From Haematococcus lacustris (Eukaryota; Chlorophyta; Chlorophyceae; Chlamydomonadales; Haematococcaceae): a stretch of DNA of 64,000 nucleotides. How positions within the stretch are numbered: the stretch's first letter is position 1; each line of letters opens with the position of its first letter. The notes beneath the pieces were generated by a model. It was not told the origin of the DNA. It searched no databases and worked only from the letters and a program-made list of their open reading frames with translations. Where the stretch lies: contig JASKMD010000001.1 in assembly GCA_030144725.1 (NCBI GenBank), positions 153,501-217,500 on the forward strand, written 5' to 3'. Of the stretch, positions 10,127 to 19,893 are shown piece by piece. Both the position numbers and the translations under genes were made by a program.

Positions 10127-11732
10127 GTGTGGCCTGCACATCAGCATCCGCAGTTTGCATAGTAGTGTCAGATGTCTTGTTGTGACGGTGTGCAACATTC
10201 CTGGCTGGCAGGTAGTGGCAGTGCTGAGGTGCATGACTATTGGCTGCCTGCGCATCAGCATGTGTAGCTAGCTTAGCTCTGGCATAAGGCTGGTCGTGCC
10301 AGGCTGCCGCAGCTAAGGCTGGCTGGTGGTGGTGCAGCTGAGTAGCATGTCTCTGTGCGGCCTGCACATCAGCATCCGCAGTTTGCATACTAGTGTCAGA
10401 TGTCTTGTTGTGACGGTGTGCAACATTCATGGCTGGCAGGTAGTGGCAGTGCTGAGGTGCATGACTATTGGCTGCCTGCGCATCAGCATGTGTAGCTAGT
10501 TTAGCTCTGTCATAAGGCTGGTCGTGCCAGGCTGCCGCAGCTAAGGCTGGCTGGTGGTGGTGCAGCTGAGTAGCATGTCTCTGTGCGGCCTGCACATCAG
10601 CATCCGCAGTTTGCATACTAGTGTCAGATGTCGTGTTGTGCCGGTGTGCAACATTCCTGGCTGGCAGGTAGTGGCAGTGCTGAGGTGCATGACTATTGGC
10701 TGCCTGCGTATCAGCATGTGTAGCTAGCTTGGCTGCGTCATAAGGCTGGTCGTGCCAGGCTGCCGCAGCTAAGGCTGGCAGGTGGTGGTGCGGCTGAGTA
10801 GCATGTCTCTGTGCGGCCTGCACATCAGCATCCGCAGTTTGCATAGTTGTGTTAGGTGTCTTATTGTGACGGTGTGCAACATTCATGGCTGGCAGGTAGT
10901 GGCAGTGCTGAGGTGCATGACTATTGGCTGCCTGCGCATCAGCATGTGTAGCTAGCTTGGCTGTGTCATAAGGCTGGTCGTGCCAGGCTGCCGCAGCTAA
11001 GGCTGGCAGGTGGTGGTGCGGCTGAGTAGCATGTCTCTGTGCGGCCTGCACATCAGCATCCGCAGTTTGCATAGTTGTGTTAGGTGTCTTGTTGTGACGG
11101 TGTGCAACATTCATGGCTGGCAGGTAGTGGCAGTGCTGGGGTGCATGACTATTGGCTGCCTGCGCATCAGCATGTGTAGCTAGCTTGGCTGTGTCATACG
11201 GCTGGTCGTGCCAGGCTGCCGCAGCTAGGGCTGGCAGGTGGTGGTGCAGCTGAGTAGCATGTCTATGTACGGCCTGCACATCAGCATCCGCAGTTTGCAT
11301 AGTAGTGTCAGATGTCTTGTTGTGCCGGTGTGCAACGTTCATGGATGGCAGGTAGTGGCAGTGCTGAGGTGCCTGACTATTGGCTGCCTGCGCATCAGCA
11401 TGTGTAGCTAGCTTGGCTCTGTCATAAGGCTGGTCGTGCCAGGCTGCCGCAGCTAGGGCTGGCAGGTGGTGGTGCAGCTGAGTAGCATGTCTATGTACGG
11501 CCTGCACATCAGCATCCGCAGTTTGCATAGTAGTGTCAGATGTCTTGTTGTGCCGGTGTGCAACGTTCATGGATGGCAGGTAGTGGCAGTGCTGAGGTGC
11601 CTGACTATTGGCTGCCTGCGCATCAGCATGTGTAGCTAGCTTGGCTCTGTCATAAGGCTGGTCGTGCCAGGCTGCCGCAGCTAGGGCTGGCAGGTGGTGG
11701 TGCAGCTGAGTAGCATGTCTCTGAGTAGATGT
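10127..11732 (-). repeat. 228-bp (76-aa) tandem coding repeat, right block
   Basis: The same marker occurs at 10,342, 10,570, 10,798 and on to 11,710, giving seven 228-bp units. These units share sub-variants, such as LPSMNVAHRHN in the first two and LPAMN or LPARN later, which suggests local unequal exchange or gene conversion. The block joins the left block in the same frame once the LINE between them is removed. Confidence 0.9.
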
Positions 11733-12059
11733 CTGGATGTTGGCACCACTCCACCTGTTCAACTCTTCTGTCGTTGGCGTCCGAGTGGTTTTTAGCACCG
11801 TCTGTTCCACGTCGTTGCATCTGTTGCAGACATCGCATCTGGGAAGCATTTTGAACCCATCTCCTTCCCGATTTGTGGCCAGCGAGTCAAAGGTGAACAT
11901 ACTCCAGGACCCACTGGTTGGACCCGCCGCGTTTGTATACTCAGACGATTGCAGCCGAAGGCCCGCAATCCCGTTAGCATAGCCGCATTGGACCAGTGGG
12001 GGAGCAGAGGTCCCCATCAGAAAATAGCACAGGCACAGGCAGGTAAGCAGGCGCGCCAT
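10127..12059 (-). CDS. Giant polyprotein, N-terminal part with hydrophobic leader and 76-residue repeats
   Basis: An ATG at 12,059 sits in a strong context (acaATGGCG, A at -3, G at +4, alanine second codon), typical of green algae. The first residues, MARLLTCLCLCYFLMG, form a short hydrophobic leader that could be a signal peptide or anchor. A unique stretch of about 100 residues with several cysteines (CDVCNRC near residue 65) follows. Seven copies of a His/Ala-rich 76-residue repeat then begin near 11,730. The frame is the same modulo 3 as the downstream part. It is interrupted at 10,126 by a LINE and ends there in unrelated codons at 9,981. Before the insertion it would have continued at 8,669. 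The next upstream in-frame stop is at 12,120-12,122, so no longer N-terminus is possible without an intron. The function of the leader is not known. Confidence 0.7.
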
Positions 12060-12335
12060 TGTCTTCGGCGTCCAGGTCCAAGGTCCAGGGTCCACGATGC
12101 GGTACTCGTTCGGCTCGTCTCAGCGTGCAGCTTCACGCGCTGTGCCCAAACGACCTCGTTGATGCGTCTGCGGTCAGAGAAAACAAAGCAAAAATTTGTT
12201 GGTGCAGTTATCCAACACCTCCCTACGATGTGACAAGGTAGCAACGACACAACACAACAAGAAGGTGACACCACACACCACCATCACCATCACCATCACT
12301 CAGGTTAAACATCCATCACCATCACCGTCACCACA
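12060..12335. other. Upstream flank of the giant gene, no gene seen
   Basis: This is the only candidate promoter region for the minus-strand polyprotein. It has no clear TATA box and no long frame. Short (CCATCA)n stretches begin at about 12,275. Confidence 0.4.
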
Positions 12336-12448
12336 CATCACCACACATCACCACACCACACCACACCACACCACACCACACCACACCACACCACACCACA
12401 CCACACCACACCACACCACACCACACCACACCACACCACACCACACCC
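12336..12448. repeat. (CCACA)n pentanucleotide satellite
   Basis: About 20 near-perfect copies of a 5-bp unit follow two longer degenerate ACACATCACC units. Frames through it are artefacts of low complexity. Confidence 0.95.
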
Positions 12449-12650
12449 CAACAAGGTGACAACACAACAACATCGCAGCAAGGCGGCAAGATGACGAGGA
12501 CAACAAGCACGGGCTGACAACCACCCAAGCGCTCAGCTATCCCTTTTGATAGGGATGGGTAGGGTCATTGTGGTGTGTGTGCATGGCATGGCCAGGGTGG
12601 GCTGGGTGGGCTGCTACTCCAAGCTGCCCGCTCCAGGTTGCCCGCTCCAG
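12449..12650. other. Spacer between satellites, no gene
   Basis: Non-repetitive except for three CCCGCTCCAGGTTG-type copies at 12,625-12,655. No supported gene. Confidence 0.4.
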
Positions 12651-12867
12651 GTTGCTACGCCAAGGGTAGGGTAGGGAGAGGGCTGCTACGCCAAGGGTAG
12701 GGTAGGGAGAGGGCTGCTACGCCAAGGGTAGGGTAGGGAGAGGGCTGCTACGCCAAGGGTAGGGTAGGGAGAGGGCTGCTACGCCAAGGGTAGGGTAGGG
12801 AGAGGGCTGCTATGCCAAGGGTAGGGTAGGGAGAGGGCTGCTACGCCAAGGGTAGGGTAGGGAGAGG
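12651..12867 (+). repeat. 31-bp minisatellite, 7 copies, G-quadruplex type
   Basis: Units begin at 12,651, 12,682, 12,713, 12,744, 12,775, 12,806 and 12,837. Each contains GGGTAGGGTAGGGAGAGGG, four G3 runs with 2-3-base loops, the classical intramolecular G-quadruplex pattern. Only single-base differences separate the units. Confidence 0.92.
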
Positions 12868-13007
12868 GCTGCAGCGTGTGTCGAGGGGCGGGGGGTGGGA
12901 AAGGCGGGAGGTAGGTGGGGTGCCAGGCTTGGAGGTGGTGGGACAGGGGAGGGGAGGGGGAAGGGGGAAGGAGGAAGGGGGGAAGAGGGAAGGGCTGACC
13001 GTGGGAC

Positions 13008-13081
13008 CTGCAGTAAACAAGGAGCAACTTTGCGGTTAGGCTGGGCATCGGACCACCCATGTGCAAGGGCTGGCCACTCAC
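13008..13081 (-). other. Intron-like module A (74 bp)
   Basis: On the minus strand it starts GTGAGTGGCCAGCCC and ends TTGTTTACTGCAG, with an exon-like GTCCCACGGTC after it. It is near-identical to four other modules in the window. Confidence 0.5.
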
Positions 13082-13215
13082 TCTTTGCTAGCGCCACTTC
13101 TATACCTACCTGGCAGCGCCTCCATGGCTGCAGCTCCTGGCTGCTCCTGCGCTCCATGCACCTGCTTCTTGTGGTAGGGTGATGAAGGAGGTGGTGGTGG
13201 GGGAGGGAGGGGAGG

Positions 13216-13966
13216 GCTGGGCTGGGCTGGGCTGGGCTGGGCTGGGCTGGGCTGGGCTGGGCTGGGCTGGGCTGGGCTAGGCTGGGCTGGGCTGGGCTGG
13301 GCTGGGCTGGGCTGGGCTGGGCTGGGCTGGGCTGGGCTGGGCTGGGCTGGGCTGGGCTGGGCTGGGCTGGGCTGGGCTGGGCTGGGCTGGGCTGGGCTGG
13401 GCTGGGCTGGGCTGGGCTGGGCTGGGCTGGGCTGGGCTGGGCTGGGCTGGGCTGGGCTGGGCTGGGCTGGGCTGGGCTGGGCTGGGCTGGGCTGGGCTGG
13501 GCTGGGCTGGGCTGGGCTGGGCTGGGCTGGGCTGGGCTGGGCTGGGCTGGGCTGGGCTGGGCTGGGCTGGGCTGGGCTGGGCTGGGCTGGGCTGGGCTGG
13601 GCTGGGCTGGGCTGGGCTGGGCTGGGCTGGGCTGGGCTGGGCTGGGCTGGGCTGGGCTGGGCTGGGCTGGGCTGGGCTGGGCTGGGCTGGGCTGGGCTGG
13701 GCTGGGCTGGGCTGGGCTGGGCTGGGCTGGGCTGGGCTGGGCTGGGCTGGGCTGGGCTGGGCTGGGCTGGGCTGGGCTGGGCTGGGCTGGGCTGGGCTGG
13801 GCTGGGCTGGGCTGGGCTGGGCTGGGCTGGGCTGGGCTGGGCTGGGCTGGGCTGGGCTGGGCTGGGCTGGGCTGGGCTGGGCTGGGCTGGGCTGGGCTGG
13901 GCTGGGCTGGGCTGGGCTGGGCTGGGCTGGGCTGGGCTGGGCTGGGCTGGGCTGGGCTGGGCTGGG
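13216..13966. repeat. (GGGCT)n pentanucleotide satellite, about 150 copies
   Basis: About 750 bp of a perfect 5-bp unit with one visible variant (GGGCTAGGCT) near 13,276. On the minus strand it reads as Pro-Ala-Gln-Pro-Ser repeats without stops. It lies inside the exon-like interval between intron-like modules B and A. The array length should be treated as approximate, because such arrays often collapse or expand in assemblies. Confidence 0.95.
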
Positions 13967-13997
13967 TGTAGGGAAGGGGAGGTTGGGACCATTGAAC

Positions 13998-14072
13998 CTG
14001 CAACAATTCAGTGGTTGGCAAATAGTCAGGCAAGGTACTTGGAGCCACATGACTGCAAGATAAAATACTCAC
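13998..14072 (-). other. Intron-like module B (75 bp)
   Basis: The minus strand begins GTGAGTATTTTATC and ends GAATTGTTGCAG, followed by GTTCAATGGTC. The ends fit the other modules, but the interior has diverged. Confidence 0.42.
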
Positions 14073-14598
14073 CATTCGCTAGGGTGGGGTTTGTGTGGGT
14101 GCACCCAACTTTTTTATAAGTGCACCCAGCTTCGTCTCTTGCATGGCTCCTGACCGCCTCCGGGCTCCTCCACTCCTCTTCCGCTCCGTCTCACAGGCTT
14201 CGGGCTACGTGTCCTAGTTGCACCTCATGCATTTGCCGCATCTTTGCATCGCTCTGTCGCTGCATCGCTGCACCTCCTTCCGTTTTCTGTCGCTATATCT
14301 TGATCCTATCGCTTAACCTGATGGCATCTGGTCGCCTAAGCGGCTGGCTGGCTCGTAGCTAGCCTTTTGGCGACGATTTTTGTTGGCTGCTCCTGGCTGC
14401 TCATTGCTGCTATGTGGGGCAATCTAGGCTCCTTCGCGGTTCCTTGGCTTCCTTCGCGCCACCTTTGCGAAAACTTCATGCAGATATCACATAGATTGTT
14501 GAATAATGGAAGAGTCTTGATTCCTTCGCGGTGACTTTGCTTCCTTCGCGGTGCCTTTGCGTAACCTTGATGCAAGCCTTATCTTCATGTGCACAGCT
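14073..14598. other. No supported gene
   Basis: A mixed sequence with CTCCTTCGCGGTxCCTTxGC direct repeats at about 14,425-14,560. Short frames only. Confidence 0.4.
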
Positions 14599-15012
14599 GC
14601 ACTACTTGGCATCTGTGCAGATGTCGAGGTATTCATCTGTGCAGATGTCGACATTGTCGGCATCTGCACAGATGTCGCCCTTATTAGCATCTGCACAGAT
14701 TTAAATACCGGCATCTGCACAGATGTCGCCCTTTTATGCATCTGCACAGATTCAATTACCGACATCTGCACAGATGTCGCCCTTAATAGTATCTGCACAA
14801 ATGTCGCCCTTCAATTATAACCAACATCTGCACAGATGTTGCTTTTTTATGCATCTGCACAGATTTAATTACCGGCATCTGCACAGATGTTGCCTTTATT
14901 AGCATCTGCACAGATTTAATAACCGGCATCTGCACAGATGTCGCTTTTCGTAATGGCATCGACATGCAGCTGCACAGATGACATGCTCATTTAACCGACA
15001 TCTGCACAGATT
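14599..15012. repeat. Hairpin satellite 1: CATCTGCACAGAT arrays
   Basis: About 16 copies of CATCTGCACAGAT(G) are spaced 24-27 bp apart, alternating with CGCCCTTATTAG and TTAAATACCGG spacers to give a roughly 51-bp dimer. The first two copies (14,609-14,650) are in the opposite orientation, CATCTGTGCAGATG. Each copy can form a 6-bp stem. Confidence 0.9.
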
Positions 15013-15024
15013 CCCAAAAAGGGG

Positions 15025-15100
15025 GGGGGACCTCGCGCGCGGATCGATGTATCTTCGCAACCGCTGCGAGTTAGGACTTCATTCAAGAGCGAGGTCCCCC
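15025..15100. repeat. 12-bp inverted repeat
   Basis: GGGGGACCTCGC at 15,025-15,036 is matched by GCGAGGTCCCCC at 15,089-15,100. It may be a small foldback or the ends of a very short element directly after hairpin satellite 1. Confidence 0.55.
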
Positions 15101-15311
15101 TTAAACTCAACGCTCTATCGTTCTATCGGAGCGGAATGTCCATACGATGCAAAAAAGGCCCTCGCGTCGGCCTTATTTACCGTGAGTGTTCCGAGTCTGC
15201 CACCTACCTACCCTCCTCCCCTCCCCTGTCCTTCCCCCCACCCCATGGCACCCAGGCGTAACAGCTTGGAGCGGGCAGCCTGGAGCGGGCAACCTGGAGC
15301 CAAGCCTAGAC

Positions 15312-15392
15312 CAGCCCAGCCTAACCTAGCCTAGCCTAGCCCAGCCCAGCCCAGCCCAGCCTAGCCTAGCCTAGCCCAGCCTAGCCCAACCT
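15312..15392. repeat. (AGCCT/AGCCC)n pentanucleotide array
   Basis: About 16 units of a 5-bp repeat mixing AGCCT, AGCCC and AACCT. It is a complementary-strand relative of the GGGCT array at 13,216. Confidence 0.85.
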
Positions 15393-15905
15393 GTTTTGGT
15401 GCCATGGGGCATAGGCAGCAAGGCAAAGTGCTTAAGGTGATAAGTGATAAGGTGTTAGCCCACAGCAAGGAGGTGCAGCCAGTCCTTGTGGTTGTGCACA
15501 TGGCATAAGTGGTGTGTAAGGCATGAGTCGCTGTGTTGTTGCTGTAGTGATGTTGTGTTGTGTTGTTGTGTGGTGTTGTCACCTTGCATCAATGCATGTG
15601 CTTAGCATCAGCAATACATGTCGTTTGTAGTGGTGTTGCGAGGTGTTCGGGCGTCGTTGCATACGTTGTGTAGTGGTGCTGCGAGGTATTCAGGCGACGA
15701 TGCATACATTTTGCAGTGGTGTTGCGTGGTGTTGCAAGGTGTATGGACGTAACGACTTGTACTCTGCAGACCCTGTGCGAGGTGTTTGAGCAAGGTGTGC
15801 GAGGTGTTTGTGGAAGGTGATTTAGCGTTGAGACGTGTCTTATGTAGGTCCTTTGCGACGTGTTGCGAGGTGTTGCGACGTTAAGACATGTACTTTAATG
15901 TTGAC
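15393..15905. other. GTTGTG-rich spacer, no gene
   Basis: Degenerate repeats of GGTGTTGCGAGGTGTT type lie between about 15,620 and 15,880. I see no gene. Confidence 0.45.
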
Positions 15906-15909
15906 CGGC

Positions 15910-16033
15910 AGGACCCTGCAAACGTGTAGCAGGACCCTGCAAACGAGGTTGGTAGGACCCTGCACAGGGTCACCAGAACCCTGCACAGGGTTGCAGGACC
16001 CTGTAAAATGGTCAGTAGGACCCAGTAAAATGG
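15910..16033. repeat. Hairpin satellite 2: ACCCTGCACAGGGT copies
   Basis: About six units of AGGACCCTGCA(CAGGGT) and AGGACCCTGTAAAATGGTC are spaced about 20 bp apart. ACCCTG and CAGGGT form a 6-bp stem around CA. The same units recur at 20,096 and 28,595. Confidence 0.85.
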
Positions 16034-16090
16034 TCAGTAGTTGGGTGTTACTAGCGTTTAAAGACTCATTTACGGCTCATTTAGGAGGCC

Positions 16091-17468
16091 ATAATAGGGG
16101 GGTGAGGGCTGTTTAAGGTACGCTTTTCGCTGTTTAAAATACGCTTTTCGCTGTTTAAGAACCGTTTGAAAATCTAAACATGCGTGTTTAAGAGACTTCG
16201 CACCAACCAAAGCTCTCTAATCCTTACGCATGTTCGACATGAACAAAGCACCCTGCAGCACCCTGACAGCTATTACGCTTGCAGCTGCAACAACTGGGCT
16301 TGCATGTTGGAAACATGCCCTGACAACCCTGACAGCCCTAACAGCAGCCCCGCCACACACGCACACGCACTCGCACACATGCGCAGCCCCGCCACACACA
16401 CACACACTCTCACACACATGCGCACGCGCACACACACGCCGTACACACACACCACGCACAGGCTTGCTGCTAGCTCGGCACCACGCACGGAGCTGGCACC
16501 ACGCACACGCACACACACACAACCCGCCTCGCACTCTCACACGCACACGCAGCCCCCTCACATACGCATACGCACTCACACACATGCTCACGCGCACACA
16601 CACACCGCACACGCACACATCAAGCACACACACACACGCACACACACAAACACACACACACGCACACACCAAGCACACACACGCACGCACACGCACACAC
16701 ACACACGCACGCACGCACACGCACGCACACACACACGCACACCAAACATACAACTCTTACCGCCACATGAAGGCTAGAGGCAAAGCAAGAAAAGGCAAGC
16801 TAAGGCAAGCATGGCAACTATTCCTAGGCTATGCAAGCTAGCAGTCCCTAGGCTGTGCATACAGCTCACTCCGCTAAAAAACTAGGAGGCACTGGAGCGC
16901 CATCAACATAAACACTCCTCTGCGCTGCAAAGGACACACCTCCGTGTCCTTCGTCTTCTTGTTCACCGTGCTTGTTTGCTGAGCCTTGCTGATAGCCGGG
17001 TCAGACCGTAACAGCGTGAACAGTCCTGCGCACACGCACAGTACAGATGTACACCGTTCGTCTTCCGACAAACCAGCTCCGAATCACATCACCTGCTCGT
17101 CCACTAGCTGCAGCTAGGCATGCCTGGCCCGCAAGCCTGGCCCGCAGCAAATTGTGGAACAGCGGAAGAAGCGACTACGAGCACACAAGCTACTGTAGAG
17201 AGGCTAAAACACAACTAGAGCTAAAGCAACTAGCACACCTGCAGCTCCGGCTGAATCAGCGGCTGATTTTTCGGCTGGGCTGGAGATGGGTGCGGCTGCA
17301 AATGAGGAGCAATGCAGGTTAAGCAACGCGAATAAAAAAGTAGCCGCTGATGTACGGTTGGCTTACCAGCCCGAAGAGCGCCAAGAGCTGTGTTGAACCA
17401 CTATTCGGCCACTCCAACGGCTCTTCCATGCCGCCAACACAAGTCGGCAAGAGAGGCCAGGCTTCCAA
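16091..17468. mobile_element. 1.3-kb dispersed element, copy A (left segment)
   Basis: From ATAATAGGGG onward this segment matches 27,049-28,286 along most of its length. Shared landmarks are GGGCTGTTTAAG, CGCTTTTCGCTGTTTAAG, a CA-rich core, GGCTAGAGGCAAAGCAAG, GATAGCCGGGTCAGACCG and GATGTACGGTTGGCTTACC. No coding domain was recognised, so it is probably a non-autonomous element. The copy is split by a Harbinger element at 17,469-19,793 and resumes at 19,797. Confidence 0.7.
16355..16745. repeat. (CA)n/(CACACG)n microsatellite
   Basis: A long CA-rich tract interrupted by G. It gives spurious Thr-His frames on plus and Cys-Val frames on minus. The paralogous tract at 27,291 differs in length and phase. 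Confidence 0.95.
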
Positions 17469-17843
17469 CAGTGCGTTTCCAATGCGTGGGAGTTGGGAGC
17501 TGGGAGCTGCATGGCGCTTTTTTGCATGGAGGCGTTGGAGCGGGAGCTGGGAGCTGGGAGCTCGAGCCAAACACGGTGCATGCGGCCTCCATGCGGCTCC
17601 TCCGCGCTCCCGTTTCCAATGCTTGGAGATGGGAGCTAGGCATGCATCCCCCATGTCCTGCGCATGTTCTCCCAAAAGGGCCTCCTGGCTCCAATGGATC
17701 CCATGATTGGAGCTCAGTGGAGCCAGGCGCGGAGGACATGGGGCGCTTGGAGCTGCATTTCAAATTTTACTTTTTGCTCTGCTCTGCTCTGCTATGCTCT
17801 GCTCTGCGCACCTGTGTCCCAGTCTGTGCCCGAGGCGGCCGCG

Positions 17844-18562
17844 ATGGCGACGCTGGTCCGTCCTGGGCCTGGTTCACCCCGCCGCCCTATCGCATCCTCG
17901 CAACAGGACCCTCACCCCCTCAGCAGGCAGGAAAAGGTGGATGCGGGTGACGTTGTGCTTGTCAAAACTGTGGTGGACTACTGCGTTCTTCACAAGCTCT
18001 CGCTGAACAAGAACTTCGCCACTAAGACCTGGGCCGACATCAGCGTCATCACGCGCAATGCCTGTGAAGTGAGAGGTCTGCTGGACTCCGAAGCCAAGCG
18101 CCAATTTAGCGAGGCTCAGTGCAAGACGCTGTGGCACAAGTTTACGCAGAGCTTCAGGCAAATCCATGCCTACATCAACAAGCACACCGGTAAGCACGAC
18201 AGCAGGCTTGGCAGTAACCCTGCTATCTGCCATAACTTCTTGTATGCCTAGCCAGAGGTTCCCTGTCACTTCTCACCCCTGCTGCTGCGGGTGGTGTGCA
18301 GGTGGTGGTCTCCCATTCTTTGAGCAAGATGATGAAACACGCAAGCAGCTGGCCAATCTTGGCGGCAAATGCAAGAACATGAAGCAGGAGGTGAGTGTTG
18401 GAAACCTAATGTTGATGTATATTTGATGATGTTGCTGATGTTGCTGCTGATGTTGACTTGCTTATGGTATCGCTGCTGCAGATGTATGACCTGATGGCTC
18501 CAGTCATGGCCAATGATTCAGCCACTGCACCCCTGTGCTTGGTGTCTGGCGGTGTCGACACG
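17844..18562 (+). CDS. Harbinger-associated Myb/SANT-like protein (3 exons, possibly incomplete)
   Basis: ATG at 17,844 has the context gcgATGGCG. Exon 1 (17,844-18,189) encodes a helical region with VDAGDVVLVKTVVDYCVLHK, TKTWADISVI and LWHKFTQSFRQIHAYINKHTG, resembling the trihelix/Myb-like proteins that accompany PIF/Harbinger transposases. Exon 2 (18,302-18,390) encodes GGLPFFEQDDETRKQLANLG, and exon 3 (18,482-18,562) encodes MYDLMAPVMANDS. Introns 18,190-18,301 and 18,391-18,481 have GT-AG ends and the phases join exactly. A further GT at 18,563 suggests another exon, but the next open stretch (18,654-18,884) is antisense to the transposase, so the 3' end is uncertain. The family's role is to help transposase nuclear import and binding to element ends. 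Confidence 0.62.
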
Positions 18563-19603
18563 GTACGCAGACTGCTAATGTAACATTGCATCTGCAACTT
18601 GTGGTCATATTGAGCAAATGTGTCCCCATGTGCTCTTGCGCTGCACTGCACAGGGAGTGTACAAGCGGGGCCGTGGACGTGTGGACTCTAGCGACACCCT
18701 TGTGATCACACACACAGTGCACATTAATGGAGTTGAAGCCCTTGTAGTTGTAAAACTCGTGACCTGTGCTCGGTGGGGCACGCATGATGGGGATCTGGAC
18801 GCCATCCATGGCAAGCGCCACTTGTGGCAGGCCCTGTTGTATGCCCCAACGCAACCGCACAAAATCAGAAAATCCTACCACTAGTTCTTGCCATTCCCCA
18901 TCCGTGCTGGGCATTGCCATGAAGTTGGAGAGCCGAGACCGGATGGCCCGACTCACGCCCTCCACACACCGGTGCACAGATGTGACGCTGCAACCCCAGT
19001 GCCCGCCCACCAACTGGAAGCTGCCACCTTTGGCAAAGTAGGAGAGGGCAATAGCAAACTGTTCCTCAGGTGGGAGGTAGTCTCGCCTCCGGCAATTGCG
19101 TTGCAGCCATGGGTGATCCCGGATGGACGTGAGCACAAAGTTGAAGGAGGCCCTGCAACATCACCATCGTCATGTTGTTGCACAGAGGTTGCGCATATAG
19201 GTAACAAACTATAGTACTTCCTTTGCTGGGCTGTGGAGCTGAGCTAGATGCTGGATTAGTGCTCACTTGGACACATGGAAGTAGTGCTGGTAGAGGTCGT
19301 CTCGGCAGTCGCGCACGAGGCGGTAGTATGCCTTGTAGTTTCGAGGGCGCTTCCAATAATGCGAGGACCTAAAGTACCTGTAGCAAGCAAGTTCAGTGTG
19401 GGTCGCTGGTCAGTGTGGGTCGATGGGTGTGCAAGGATTGCGAAGGCAACCCACCTTCGGCCACCCTGTCTGCGCTGAGCCGCGGCAGCTGCGCACACCA
19501 TAATGCCGCGGTGGAAGAGGATGCGCCGGTTGCTGCTGCCGCTGCTGACGCTGGACATGTCGTGTCCGCTGCTCGAAGAGCTGGTCGAAGAACCAGAGTC
19601 CAT
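18504..19603 (-). pseudogene. Harbinger (HARBI1-like) transposase, truncated
   Basis: Three exons join in frame. Exon 1 (19,603-19,455) starts MDSGSSTSSSSS and is serine-rich. Exon 2 (19,377-19,267) encodes HYWKRPRNYKAYYRLVRDC then DLYQHYFHVS. Exon 3 (19,152 on) encodes LTSIRDHPWLQRN, EEQFAIALSYFAKGGSFQLV, a helix-turn-helix (CSVTSVHRCVEGVSRAI) and the first catalytic block ALAMDGVQIPI then EFYNYKGFNSINVHCVCD. The frame stays open to 18,504, but the tail after VCDHKG no longer resembles the family. The second Asp and the Glu of the DDE triad are absent, and a full-length protein would be roughly 150-200 residues longer. The two introns have GT-AG ends (19,454-19,378 and 19,266-19,153). Confidence 0.8.
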
Positions 19604-19796
19604 TTCGCTAGCAGCAGCATCGTTACAATGTGCGAGAAGCGCGGGGTAGTCGGAGGTCGCAAGCCGCCAAAAAGTGGTCCATGCAGCTCCAAGCTCCCAG
19701 TTTTAGCGCGATGGAAACACCATTTCGGTGCATGGGCCCATGCGGCTCCGCTCCCAGCTCCAAGCTCCCATGCGGCCTATTGGAAACGCACCGCAA

Positions 19797-19893
19797 ATCT
19801 GCGCCTCACTTTGAAATGTGAGATTTGAGCGGGGTGGAAGACGACCAAACTAGCGTCAACGAACGTTAAAACGCGCGTAACACCCAACTACAT
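19797..19893. mobile_element. 1.3-kb dispersed element, copy A (right segment)
   Basis: It continues the element after the Harbinger insertion: GCGCCTCACTTTGAA, GTGAGATTTGAGCGG, CCAACTACAT. It matches 28,287-28,384. Confidence 0.7.

Larger units (their letters stand above)
17469..19793. mobile_element. PIF/Harbinger-type DNA transposon with 3-bp target duplication
   Basis: The ends are CAGTGCGTTTCCAA and, inverted, CGGTGCGTTTCCAA. They are flanked by CAA at 17,466-17,468 and 19,794-19,796. Subterminal regions (to about 17,650 and from about 19,670) are inversely similar GGGAGCTGGGAGC-rich repeats. The paralogous sequence at 28,281-28,300 reads ttccaaatcggcgcc, the unfilled site. Inside are a plus-strand Myb/SANT-like gene and a converging minus-strand transposase, the two-gene layout of Harbinger elements. 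The transposase is truncated, so this copy is probably non-autonomous. Confidence 0.82.

Noticed and set aside
12810..14075. 421-codon Pro-Ala-Gln-Pro-Ser protein on the minus strand
   Set aside because: It is the translation of a perfect (GGGCT)n array, which is open in several frames at once. No independent sign of coding apart from possible flanking splice sites.
14487..14965. Repetitive peptide with SVQM or ICTDV units
   Set aside because: A by-product of hairpin satellite 1. Frames on both strands are equally open.
14599..15012. CRISPR-like array (short repeats with spacers)
   Set aside because: The spacers are themselves repeated (CGCCCTTATTAG, TTAAATACCGG), there is no cas gene, and the context is eukaryotic.
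16184..16841. Thr/His-rich and Cys/Val-rich frames of about 200 codons
   Set aside because: Both strands and several frames are open only because of the CA microsatellite. The same happens at 27,092-27,656.
18618..18884. Fourth exon of the Myb-like gene
   Set aside because: Antisense to the conserved transposase block and not similar to the family. A GT at 18,563 leaves the possibility open, but I do not call it.
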